Assembly (NCBI GenBank): GCA_004431415.1
Contig: QPMI01000673.1
Coordinates: 1 to 64,000 of the forward strand
DNA length: 64,000 nt
Direction: 5' to 3'
DNA from: Cyanophora paradoxa
Taxonomy: Eukaryota; Glaucocystophyceae; Cyanophorales; Cyanophoraceae
The notes beneath the pieces were generated by a model. The model was not told the origin of the DNA. It saw only the letters and a list, made by a program, of their open reading frames with translations, and ran no database searches. This document shows positions 11,082 through 20,636 of the stretch, in pieces (within the stretch, counting starts at the first letter, position 1; each line of letters opens with the position of its first letter). A program made the translations under genes and the position numbers.

Positions 11082-11768
11082 AGCTACGGACCCAGCATTG
11101 CGTGCCGGCGAGCAGGGGTTGCCAATGAAACACGGGCAGCAGCAGAGGCAGCACCACTGATTGGCGACGCCGCCCCCGTCGTCATCGTCGTACATACGCC
11201 CGTAAGGATTCATGCCGTAGCCGTACGCGCCAGCAACTGGTATGCCCATCGCTACGCCAGGAGGCGGCGCGTTTGGTGCGGCTGCATTGCGGTCATCAAC
11301 TCCAGCGGCAGCCGCGTGCGAAGTCTGCTGCAGCAGCGTCGCTGTCGACGCAGGAGGAGAGGCGGGGCCGCCGGGATGCTGCTGCTCGGCCTGCGCGGAG
11401 TGCGAGGCGAGCCCTGACGCAGGGGCGATCCCGACGGGCGGCTGCAGATCTGAGGTCGTCTGCAGCTGCGAGCCCGCGTCTCCTACCGCTGTAGCTACCG
11501 GTGTAGCTGCTGGCGCCTCCGGCTGGCGCGGATCGGGAGGTGCACTCTGGAACCGCGATGGTCCCGCCTCCGAGGCTGCGCGAGTGGCCGTGCGGCCACG
11601 GGTCTCGACAACCATGTTGCGTACGGCCGGAACGCTCGCGAGTTGACCTAAGTAAACAACTTTACTATCTAGAAGTGTTGGGTCACGCGGGGCCGGCGCG
11701 CCTAGAGTGCCATATTGCAAAGCACCAGGCCCTCCAGGCGCGTATTGAATGGGAATTGCATACTGCAT
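11019..11768 (-). CDS. Uncharacterised ORF with Cys-rich tail, reading out of the insert into PRA1
   Basis: Single open frame of 249 codons starting MQYAIPIQYAPGGPG. I do not recognise a family. It is rich in Ala, Pro, Gln and Thr, has a Gly/Tyr/Met segment (GAYGYGMNPYGRMY), then DDDDGGG and a Cys cluster NQWCCLCCCPCFIGNPC, which could be a lipid-modified or metal-binding tail. The last 21 codons lie in the 12-bp repeat and the PRA1 flank. The natural C-terminus was therefore either lost at insertion or created by it. It is transcribed away from the USP/Fanzor genes. No homology is claimed; it may be a captured gene fragment. Confidence 0.4.
   Translation of the reverse strand: MQYAIPIQYAPGGPGALQYGTLGAPAPRDPTLLDSKVVYLGQLASVPAVRNMVVETRGRTATRAASEAGPSRFQSAPPDPRQPEAPAATPVATAVGDAGSQLQTTSDLQPPVGIAPASGLASHSAQAEQQHPGGPASPPASTATLLQQTSHAAAAGVDDRNAAAPNAPPPGVAMGIPVAGAYGYGMNPYGRMYDDDDGGGVANQWCCLCCCPCFIGNPCSPARNAGSVAAAIAMLLVRCSGHRCPSKCA
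11070..11081 (+). repeat. Left copy of 12-bp target-site-type direct repeat
   Basis: TGCAATTGCGGC, identical and in the same orientation as the copy at 22840-22851. On the PRA1 strand it encodes part of exon 2 (AAIA). Confidence 0.8.
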
Positions 11769-11929
11769 AGTGTCATCAGGAAGAGTTTCTTTGCAGGGCG
11801 CAGCGTCTGACCTGAGCGGCGACGTCGTCGGGCGCCATGGCGTCCACCCGTGGGCGCCGCTTTAAGGTGTGCGCTTAGCTAAGCCCAGGGAGCTCGTCGA
11901 ACGTGGGCCGTGCGGCGCCCAGCTTTGTA

Positions 11930-12037
11930 GGACGAAAGTTGGACGAAAGTTGAGGTTTGATGGACGAAAGTTGGACGAAAGTTGGACGAAAGTTGAGGTT
12001 TGATGGACGAAAGTTGGACGAAAGTTGGACGAAAGCT
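11930..12037 (+). repeat. Higher-order tandem repeat of GGACGAAAGTT
   Basis: Eight copies of the 11-mer GGACGAAAGTT are arranged as two, then GAGGTTTGAT, then three, then GAGGTTTGAT, then three. This gives a 43-bp higher-order unit. It lies in the intergenic interval between the minus-strand Cys-rich ORF and the plus-strand USP gene, inside the insertion. The last copy is degenerate. Confidence 0.9.
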
Positions 12038-12419
12038 CACAGTTGCAGTACCCCTTCACGCCCGCAGAACGGACAGCTGCGGGGCCCTGCGCGAGCCGGC
12101 TACGCCGACCACGCCGGAAAACAGCGCTACAGTGAGCCTCCCCGCGCACTGCGCCTTTCACCCCGCTCACGCCCCACACGGCCAGCCTCCCGCGAACGAC
12201 CAGGAATGAACACGGTGCGCCGCACGAAATCGCGCGTACTGCGATACAAACGAGCACGACCCCCGCTAGCGCACGTATGCTAGCGCTCGCCCCGCCCCGC
12301 TCTCGCGCGATCTGGCCCGACGCCATCCCGGCTGCTTTCGCATCTGCCCGCTCGATCGACCGCGGTCGCCTTTTGCTTTCGCCTTTGCCCGACTGACGTG
12401 CGCCCCCCGCCCCCGGCGC
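12038..12419. promoter_or_regulatory. Region upstream of the USP exon; first exon not located
   Basis: About 380 bp without a convincing coding exon. The USP frame has no ATG between its first recognisable residues (near 12453) and the upstream stop, so an upstream first exon must lie here or further left. Nothing else is recognised. Confidence 0.35.
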
Positions 12420-14756
12420 CAGATCGGCCCCGCCGTCTGGGGTGCCGCCGTCTTGGGGCCCCGCCTCGGGTTCATGAACGAGGGCAACGCGTGCTACGCC
12501 ATCGTCGTGGTTCACTGCATCGCCACCATCCAGACCATCGTCGCCGCCCTCGGCACCGAGAACTGGCAAGGCGGCGTCGCGGGACAGCTGCGGGAGCTCG
12601 TCTTGCAGGCGCGCGGGGGGCGCGGCGCCCCTGGGAGCTCGAACGCTCGCTAACGAGGCGCAGGTGTGCGAGGGGCGTCCCAACGGGGGAGGCGACGTGC
12701 ACTCGTGCCAGGGGCTCAAGCGAGCGGTGGCGGCCGCCGATGCCGCATCCGGCTCCCCGCCCAGAAGCCCGTGGGAATCGCCGTTCTGGGGCGCAACTCA
12801 GCAGGACGCGTACTTGTTCTTCGTGAAAATGTGCCAGGAGCTACCCAAAGCGGTAAAAGCCCGGCCCGCGCCCATCGCCCCCCCCAGCGCCCTCGGCCCT
12901 CACGCCCGCGCACCGCCCGGGCAGGTCCAAGCAGCGTACACGTTCGGTGTCCGACGGGACACGAAGTGCGAACGATGCAAGTACACGTCCGCCGTCTTCG
13001 AGGAGCAGGGGGACATCCCCGGCTCACTCCCCCAGTCGAGCGGCGCCCCGACGCGCTCCAGCACCCTTGATCTCCTCCGTCGTTACTTCAAGGTGCGCGA
13101 AAGCGGAAACGCCGGCGCTGCCCCTCGCAAAAAAACGCCCCGGGCGTCGCAGGCGGACAAATTCAAGTGGACCCCCTGCTCTGAGTGCAAGGTGGATACG
13201 GATGGGGCAGTGTTGACCCGGCTCGACGTCAGCACCCGCGACGGGAAGGGGCAGCCCCGCGCGCCGCTGCCGCCCGCGCTGGTGGTGCACGTCGGACGCT
13301 GGACCGACGGCTCGGACGCGCAGAAGCGCTACGACCCCGTCTACCCCGACAAGCGCATCGACCTCACCAAGCTCGGGAAGAACGCCTTCTACCCGAACCT
13401 GCCCGAGCCCGGGAGCGCAACGTACACCCTCCGCGCCGTGCTGCGGCACCACGGCCTCACGCTGGCCGGCGGGCACTACACGGTCCGTTCCCTACCCGCA
13501 TAGAACGACACCGCGCCCGTCTCGTCGCCTCTCCCGCCCGGATCGACCCCGCCCGCAGGTCGACGTGCTCTGGAACGGGAAATGGAGCCGGTGCAACGAC
13601 AAGAGCGTCACGCAGGCGAGTCTGGACCGCCCGCTGCGCCGCGCCGCGTGGGGCAGCGGGGGAGCGCCCTGTTTTTACAAACCAGGCGACGGCGTCCGCA
13701 GGTGATGGAATCGGAGGTCCTCGGCGGAGGCGGCGACGCGTACATGCTCTTCTACGAGAAAGAAGAGCACGTCGGCGGCGGGCTGGGTCCCTCGGCGTCG
13801 AGCCCCGGCCCCTCCCCGCCCGCGGTCGCTCCCGCGTCGCCATCCTACGCCGACGCGGTCCGGGGCCCGCGGGCGGCGGAGCCCGCCGCCGCCCCGGAGC
13901 AGGCGGCAGCCGGCCGCCGGCTGCCCCAGCGCCGGCGCAGGCCAGCTCGCAGGCCGCCGCCCCGGCGCCGAAGCGCGGCAGGCCGGCTCCGGCCAAGGCG
14001 GCGGCGGCGGAGGAGGAGGAGGAGGAGGCAGCGCCGGCGACGGCGCAGGCCAGCTCGCACGCCGCCGCCCCGGCGCCGAAGAAGCGTGGCAGACCGGCGA
14101 GCAAGGCCGATACGGCAGCGGCGGCGGAGGACGCGCCGCCGACGGAGTGGGCGGCGTGCGATGGGTGCACGAGGTGGCGGCGGCTACCCGCGGGGACGCG
14201 CGTCGCGGGCGGAGCGTCGTTCTACTGCACGGACCTCCGCGGCATCACCTGCGAGACCCCCGAGGACCACTGGGACGACGAGGAGGAGATCATCGCGGAC
14301 AGCGCACAGGCCGCCGCCGCCCCGGAGGCAGCGACGCAGGCCAGCTCGCCGGCCGCCCCCGACGCCCCCGCCGCCCCGAAGAAGCGGAGCCGGCGGAGCA
14401 AGGCGACGGGGGCCGCCGCCGCCCCGGAGCAGGCGGCAGCCGGCTCGCCGGCCTCCCGGCCGCCGCCAGCTCGCCGGCCGCCCCCGCCGCCCCCGCCGCC
14501 CCGAAGAAGCGGGGGCCGCGGAGCAAGGCGAAGGGGCCGCCGCCGCCCCGGAGCAGGCGGCAGCCGGCTCGCCGGCCGCCCCGGAGGCAGCGACGCAAGC
14601 CAGCTCGCCGGCCGCCCCCGCCGGCCCCGCCGCCCCGAAGAAGCGGGGGCGGCAGCAGGCGGCCGAGGCGAAGGGGGCCGCCGCCTCCCCGGGCACGGAG
14701 CAGGACCCGGTTCGCGGCCCTCGCGACCCTGCATGCGCTCCAGGCTGACATCTTGC
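12420..14756 (+). CDS. USP (C19) deubiquitinase domain followed by CW-type zinc finger
   Basis: Ubiquitin-specific proteases remove ubiquitin with a Cys-His-Asp/Asn triad. The Cys box is GFMNEGNACYAIVVVHCI. A QQDA box follows (FWGATQQDAYLFFVKM). Zinc-binding-type cysteines appear as TKCERCKYTS and TPCSECKVD. The His box is AVLRHHGLTLAGGHYTV, and the third-residue region is GKWSRCNDKSVTQ. The domain ends DAYMLFYEKEE after an intron. All USP landmarks are present and in order. Behind it are Ala/Pro repeats with KKRGRP motifs and a CW domain (WAACDGCTRWRRLPAG, then FYCTDLRGITCETPED), which in other proteins reads methylated histone H3K4. The first exon is not identified. Coding continues without an obvious gap into the AP2/zinc-finger region, so the gene end is uncertain. 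Confidence 0.75.
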
Positions 14757-17580
14757 CAGGAAAAGGGTGGCGGACAGGAGCAGCAGCAGGAGAAGAAGAA
14801 GAAGGGGAAGCAGAGGTCGACGTTGGACCGCCACGACGCCCAGGCGAGGCCCCTCTCCCGCCCGCACCGCCCGCCCGCCCGCCCGCGCCTCCCAGACCAG
14901 TGCCGACCCCCGCCGCGGCCGCGCAGAGAAAGGAGCACAGCCTGGCGCGCAAGAGGAAGAGCGAGAAGCAGAACATTAAGGAGGCTAGCACGCAGCGCAC
15001 TCGCGCCCGTTGCGCCGCCCCGCATCTCTTACCCCGCGCCCCCGCGCAGAGAAAGGAGAAGGCGAAGAAGGGGGAGACCGCGAGGGCCGAGGCGAAGGCC
15101 GCGGACGCGGAGGCGACCCCCGCGGCGAAGAGTGAAGCGCCCGACGCGTCCCCGGCACCGACCCGCCCCGACAAGGCCTTGAGCGAGGTCCGGCACGCCC
15201 CGCACTCGCACCCACCGCGCCGCGCGCCCCCCTGCGCCGCCACGCTCACCCCTGCGCCGCCAGGAGGAGGAGGAGGTGCTGGGCAAGAAGGGGAAGGCTC
15301 GGATGCAGGCGGCGAAAGAGCACCTGAAGCGGCGGAGGGAGGCAGCTGCAGCGGGCGAGGGGGCGGACGGCAAGGGCGAGGAGGGGCAGAGCGCCAAAAA
15401 GAAGAAGAAGAAGAACAAGAAGAAGAGCAACAACAAGAAGCCCCCGCAGCGCTGCGGCGGGTGCGGCGAGGCGTTCGCCGACGAGGACTACGCCGTGACC
15501 CCGAGCGGCCACCGGAGGCTGAAGATCGCGGAGGGCCACATCCTGCAGTGCGCGGCGGGCGGCGACGGCGACGGCGGCACCCACCACGCCCACCACGCCC
15601 GCTGCGCCAACCTCTGCGGCCGTTTCAAGGGCGTCCAGCGCGACGGCGACACCTGGACAGCCGTGTTCACGCGCGGGGACGGCGAGGCGTGTCCCCTCCC
15701 CCGTCCAGCCCCTCCCGCCACCCGCCCGCGCGCGGCCTGACCGCCGCCTCCCGCCCGTCAGACGGCGCGCGTCACGGGCCTTCGATCGCCTCGTCATCGC
15801 GGTGCACGGGCCGGAGAAGGCGCGGGACCTCACCAATTTCCCGCCGGAGCACTACAAGAGCCAGTGCTTCTTCCGGGGCCGGATCCCCGGCCGCGAGGAG
15901 CGGCCCGCCGCCTCGTGCTCCCTCGAGGCACGCCCGCATCCCCGTAGAAAAGGCGCACCCCTCCCTGCCCCTCCCTCACTCCCGCCCCTCCGCGCAGGAG
16001 ATCGCAGAGGCCGTCGGGGCGTTTGGGCGGGCCGAGGACGAGGCGCTGGCGAAGTGCGAGGAGGACGAGCGGGCGGAGGCCGCGCGGCTGGCGGCGGCGA
16101 AGTCGCCGTCCTTCGAGGTGGACAAGGCGGCTGCCGCCCTGAAGAAGAAGAGGGAGGACGCGGCGCGCTTCGTGGCGATGCGCCTGCAGCACTTCGAGGA
16201 CGCCATGGGCGCCTGGCCGTCGGGCAGGAAGAAGCGGGCGAGGCGGGAGGCGAGGACGCAGGCCAAGAAGAAGGGGATCCAGAAGTGCGCGGACGGCTGG
16301 GTCGAGAAGGCGGCGGCACGGCTGGCGGCGGCCGAGGCGAGGATGGCGGCGGCCGCGGCCGAGGCCGCGCCGGGGCCGGGCGGGCGGCGGGGCCGGCGGC
16401 GCAGCCCCTGGTACTGCCCCTGCCACCGCCTCGAGCCCGGCAAGGGCCCGCAGGCGGTCGCCGCTGACGTGGAGAAGACGCAGAAGCTGTGCGGCCCGAC
16501 CGACCCTCTGCGAGCGCCGCCCGCCGCCCCGCCGACGCCCGCCCCGCAGCGCGATCAAGGAGGGCGACGTGCTGCCCGCGCTCGTGACGGTGGCGGAGCG
16601 CACGGGCTTCGTCTGGGGGATGGCGGCAGCGGCGCGGAGGGGCACCCTCGCCTTCTTCAACGAGAGAGTGAAGGAAGCCCTGAAATACGTGCGCGCTGCT
16701 CTCGCTCTCATCCTTCCGGGCTCATGCCCCCCGCAGATCTTCGAGCCGTGCAAAGGCAGCATGGTCAAGGTGACCGAGCCCTCCCTTGTTGAGCCATCGC
16801 AACCCCTGCCTCCGGGCTGACGACCGCGCCCCCGCAGATATTCCCGCCGGAGGGCGGTCCCAGGTGTCGGCGCTGCACCCCCGAGGCGAAGTTCGCCAAC
16901 ATGCGGCAGCTCGCCGGCCACACGCGCCGCTGCGTGCGCGCCGCCCGCCCCACCCACGCCGCTCACCTACGGCTCCATCGGGGCCCCTGCGCCGTCTTAC
17001 GTGCGCCCGTTCGTTCTCGGTGCGGGGACCAGCACGAGGGCGCGGCGCTGGACTTCCCAGGGCCGTTCGCGTCCTCCCACCGCCTCCTCGCGAACCTGCC
17101 CTACACCAACGAGATCCACGAGGTCCGAGATAGGGGCAAGATGCCGCCGCGGCCGGAGGGCGGCTACGCTGGAGCTAGCTTCATCATAGACGCCGTCCTG
17201 AAACAGCTGGATGAGCTGGGTGAGACCTCGCCCCCCCGACCCTGACCCTGGCGCGCGCGGAGGAGGGCGGTGGTGGCCTCGAGCTCACGGCCGGCGCGCA
17301 GCCCCCAGAGCGGAACAGGAGGGCGACCTCTACGACACCGTGAGGACGCGTGACGCGAAGACGCGGCGCACGGAGGACGGGGGCAAGGTCGCCCAAGCAG
17401 AGACCACTGCAAGTCCCCTCAGCGCCCTCCCCACGCTCCGCTAGCCCGCGCCCCCACCGCCCCCGCCGACTCTGCTGCAGGAACCCTCCTGGTGGGCGTG
17501 CGAGAAGTGCGGCGAGGAGTGCAACACCAGGAGCGGGCTGAAGGCCCACAAGCCGGTTTGCCCCTCCAAGAAGAGCAAGG
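14757..17580 (+). CDS. Basic linker, AP2-like domain, coiled coil and C2H2-type fingers (probable N-terminal part of the Fanzor gene)
   Basis: Several exons in order. First Lys/Glu-rich segments (RKEHSLARKRKSEKQNIKEA). Then a Cys/His cluster (RCGGCGEAFADEDYA and HHAHHARCANLC). Then an AP2/ERF-like DNA-binding fold: RFKGVQRDGDTWTAVFTRGD splices (GTGTCC to GTCAG) to AFDRLVIAVHGPEKARDLTN. The middle strand of AP2 is shortened. A helical Ala/Lys/Arg-rich stretch (16.0-16.36 kb) is followed by WYCPCHRLEPGKGPQ, then CRRCTPEAKFANMRQLAGHT with a terminal RRC, and WWACEKCGEECNTRSGLKAH followed by KPVC. These last two look like zinc fingers. I see no stop-promoter gap before the Fanzor exons, so this may be its DNA-binding N-terminus. 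Domain boundaries are approximate. Confidence 0.55.
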
Positions 17581-17598
17581 TGAGCCTTTCTTTTTTTG

Positions 17599-17780
17599 GG
17601 GGGGGGAGGGGGAAGGGGAGGGAGGAGAGGGGGTGGAGGGGTAAGGGATGGGTTAGAGGGGGGGGGAGGCGGAGGGAGGGGGTGGGGGTGGGGGGAGGGG
17701 GAGAGGAGAGGGGAGGGGGGGAGAGGGGAGAGGAGAGGGGAGGGGGGAAGGGGGGAGGAGGGGGGGGGAGGGGGGGAAAG
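17599..17780 (+). repeat. Polypurine (G/A) tract in an intron of the Fanzor gene
   Basis: About 180 nt are almost purely G and A on the coding strand, with many runs of four or more G. It lies between the zinc-finger exon ending near 17580 and the acidic exon near 17825. Such tracts can form quadruplex, triplex or R-loop structures. No function is implied beyond that. Confidence 0.85.
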
Positions 17781-17824
17781 TTTTGTGGAGGGCCGCTCAG
17801 CCTAACCCCGCCCCTGCCGCAACA

Positions 17825-20412
17825 GAAGAAGAGGGCGAGGGGCGACGACGAGGAGCAGGACGACGACGACGACGGCGGCAGCGGCGCCGACGAGGGAGAG
17901 GAGGCGAAGGTGGGGGCGCAGGCGCCCACGGCGTGCAGGAGGCGTTTCCTCCACACGGAGACGGAGGAGGAGAAGCAGAGTGTCAGGGACGCCGTCGAGG
18001 CAGCCGCGACCGCCTACAACGGGTACCGGTTCGTGACCTTGAGCTTCCGAAAGCAGGTGCGCGCGATCCTCGCAGCGCGGTGGTACGCGGCTCCGCCTTC
18101 GTCCGAGCGCGTCCTCTCGCGCAGATCCTGGACCTCGACCCCGCCCAGCGTCGAGCTGCCCTGCGCATCATCATCGCCAACAAGGAGAGCAAGACCGGCC
18201 TCCGCCTGGCGCTCGAGCAGCTCCGCAGGGAGGTGCCCTCTGCCTCCCTGCCCGGGGGCGAACTGGGCGCGCCGCACGGCCGGCCGCTGACCCTGACCCG
18301 TGCCCTTCAGTTCGCGGAGGAGCGAGACAGGGAGAGGCGCAAGGAGGACCCCGGCTGTGGAAAGAAGACAAAAGCGGACAATGTGCTCAAAAGCAAGGTC
18401 CTCGACGCGATCGAGGAACAGCGCCCGACCAGCGTCGACGGGCTGATCGCGTGCAAAGTGCCCCGGGCCAAGGCCGCCAGCGCGTTCGGCAAGCGCCTGC
18501 TCGAATGCGTCAGCAGCCATGCAGCCGGAGCGCAGAGCAAGGCGCCGGCCCCCGTTCCCGCCACCCCGCCGGCTGCCCCGGCGCCTCCCGCCTCGCCCCC
18601 CGCCGGTACGCGCACCCCATTTATCACGCTCTGTACCCCCCGCAGAATCCCTCCCGACCCCTCCCGAGCAGGCGGGGCGGGGAAGAAGGCGGGGGGGGCG
18701 CGGGGGCCGACGGGCAAGAAGGCGAAGGGGACGTCGCAGAGGACGTCGCAGGGGACGACCCGGCCGCCGGCGCGGACGGCGCGCCGCCCCCGGGCACCGC
18801 CGCCGCTCCCGGTGGAGGAGATGCGCAAGATGCGCGATGCGTACATCTGCACGCTGCCCCCCGGGCAGTGGGATCGCTGCCTGAAGGTGGACTCCGCCAT
18901 AAGGGGCATCGCGCTGGACGACTATCTGGCCGCGCTCCAGCGGCAGTTCGAGCGGCACAAGCCCGTCGCCCAACTCAGGTGACGGGGGGGCGCGTTGCTC
19001 AGGGGCGCCCGTCGGCCTCCTGGACGTGACCCTCGCGCGTTTTCGCAGCCCCCGCAACTGGCACACCCGCGAGCGGATGTCCGCCGGTGTGAAAGGGTTC
19101 ACCTACAACCAACCCAACAGCGCGTTCTGGAAGGACTTCAAGAAAATGCGGACGCACGAGGGGAAGATGCCGGACAAGATCGACCACGACTCGCGGCTCG
19201 TCCTCGAGCGCAGCGGCAGGGCCTGGTGCGGTCACGAGGGTGCGGGCCGCGCAGCTCTGCCCGCTGAGAGCCCCCGCAGGTTCTGCGAGCCGTGCGCACC
19301 GAACGAGACCCGCGCGGCGAAGCGGGGCGGCGCCGCCGGCTACGCGCGGGCCACGGCCAAGGAGATCAAGCTGCGCGGCGGCCGCCTGATCGCGCTCGAC
19401 CCCGGGCTGCGTGACTTCCTCGTCGGCTTCGACCCCGACGGCTACGCCCTCTTCGTGCGCCTCCCCCTCCCCCCCGCCCCCGTTTCTCAAATAGTCTAAT
19501 CGTTAACGGGGCGCGTCGGCAGTTCGGGCGCGGAGAGCACTTCGCGCGGGAGAAGCGGCTACGGCGCGCGGACAAGTACGAGGCGCTGGCGCGGAACAAG
19601 GAGAAGAAGAGTGAGCGGAAGGCCCTCCCACAGCGCTCCTGTAACGCCCGCGGCCGCAGTCCCCCACGCCAAGCGGCGCCGCCTCATGAGGAGGGCGCGG
19701 CGGATCCGCGATCTGGAGCACAACAGGGGCACGGAGTTCATCCGCGGCGTCGTCCGGTGCGCTGCCCCTCCGCGCCCGCCGGCCGCTGCCGCTCCGAACC
19801 CCGACATAACCGCTCAGCTTCCTCGTGGAGAACTACACCGTGATCATCACGCCCGACTTCGGAACGAGCCGGATGGTCCGCCGCGGGGGTCGGGTTCTCA
19901 ACCCGTGGTGTGCCCGCGAGCTGCTCAAGCACCGACACTATGAGTGCGCCGCGCCCCCCGCCCTCCGCCGGGGAGACCCCGCGGGCCCCGAATCCGCCCC
20001 TCTCCGCCCGCAGGTTCCGCATGCAGCTGCTCGAGGCCGCCAGGCTCTGCCCCGGGTGCACGGTCCTCATCGTCTCGGAGGCCTACACCTCGAAGACGTG
20101 CGGGCGCTGCGGGGCGATCCACGACAAGCTCCGCTCGAACAAGACCTTCAAGTGCCCGCGCGGGTGCGGGTACGAGGCGGACCGCGACGTCAACGGGGCC
20201 CGGTGCGCTGCGCGCGCGGGCAGGCGGCTGCGGGGCCGGGAGAAAGAGGTTTGCCGTCGCAACGACTAACCCTACCCCGCCCCAGGAACGTGCTCCTGCG
20301 GGTGATCTCGGGCGTGGACGAGGGGCGCAGGCTGCCGGCCTCGGAGCAGGTCAAGCAGCTGATCTTCGAGATGCGGAAGGTCTCGCGAGCTGCAACCTCT
20401 GAAGAGGCATGA
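17825..20412 (+). CDS. Fanzor (eukaryotic TnpB/OrfB relative), RNA-guided nuclease family, intron-containing
   Basis: C-terminal exons splice cleanly: 19049-19225, 19280-19454, 19523-19610, 19660-19756, 19818-19943, 20014-20202 and 20286-20412, all GTGCG or GTGAG to CAG. RuvC-I is GGRLIALDPGLRDFLVGFD, with the catalytic Asp at 19398-19400. The RuvC-II region is ENYTVIITPDFGTSRMVRR. A Fanzor-typical stretch LLKHRHYEFRMQLLEAARLC leads to VLIVSEAYTSKTCGRCG, the zinc ribbon (C-x2-C, then FKCPRGCG) and RuvC-III DRDVNGARNVLLRVI. The Glu of SEAYTSKTC (20078-20080) fits the relocated catalytic Glu reported for Fanzors; the canonical site has Asp/Gly. All motif residues are intact. Family members cut DNA guided by an omega-type RNA encoded near their 3' end. 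Upstream exons (17825-18982) are charged, with LDDYLAALQRQFERHK; the true start is unresolved. Confidence 0.9.
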
Positions 20413-20636
20413 CCTCCGCCCCGCCGCCCCAGCCCCACCGCGCCACCGCCACCCCCCACCTCCCGCCTCCGCTGTCTCTACTGTCTGCGATACTGTCTGC
20501 CAGGCTGGTTCATGGTTGTTACCATCTTCGAATTCGTCCCCAGTGCAGGGTCTCGAGCTCAAGCCCACCCGGCCCTAGCTAGCCTTAGCTCGAGCTCGTA
20601 CCTCTTAATTGCTTACTTTAGCTATAGTCAATCGGC
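20413..20636 (+). other. 3' flank of the Fanzor gene (candidate guide-RNA region)
   Basis: No ORF of note. This 224-bp stretch changes from C-rich to a more balanced composition (CTCTTAATTGCTTACTTTAG near 20603). Fanzor and TnpB guide RNAs usually overlap or follow the 3' end of the gene, so this and the adjoining repeats are the first place to look. No RNA boundary can be assigned from sequence alone. Confidence 0.35.

Noticed and set aside
11082-11768. Missing N-terminal half of PRA1 directly upstream of its 3' part
   Set aside because: The frame lacks the RPW-x-EF and RLERN motifs; the true N-terminal half is at 22.84-23.2 kb.
14147-16792. Single 881-codon open frame through the Ala/Pro repeat region
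   Set aside because: It changes between coding-like and intron-like sequence and passes through splice sites; GC-rich DNA keeps wrong frames open.
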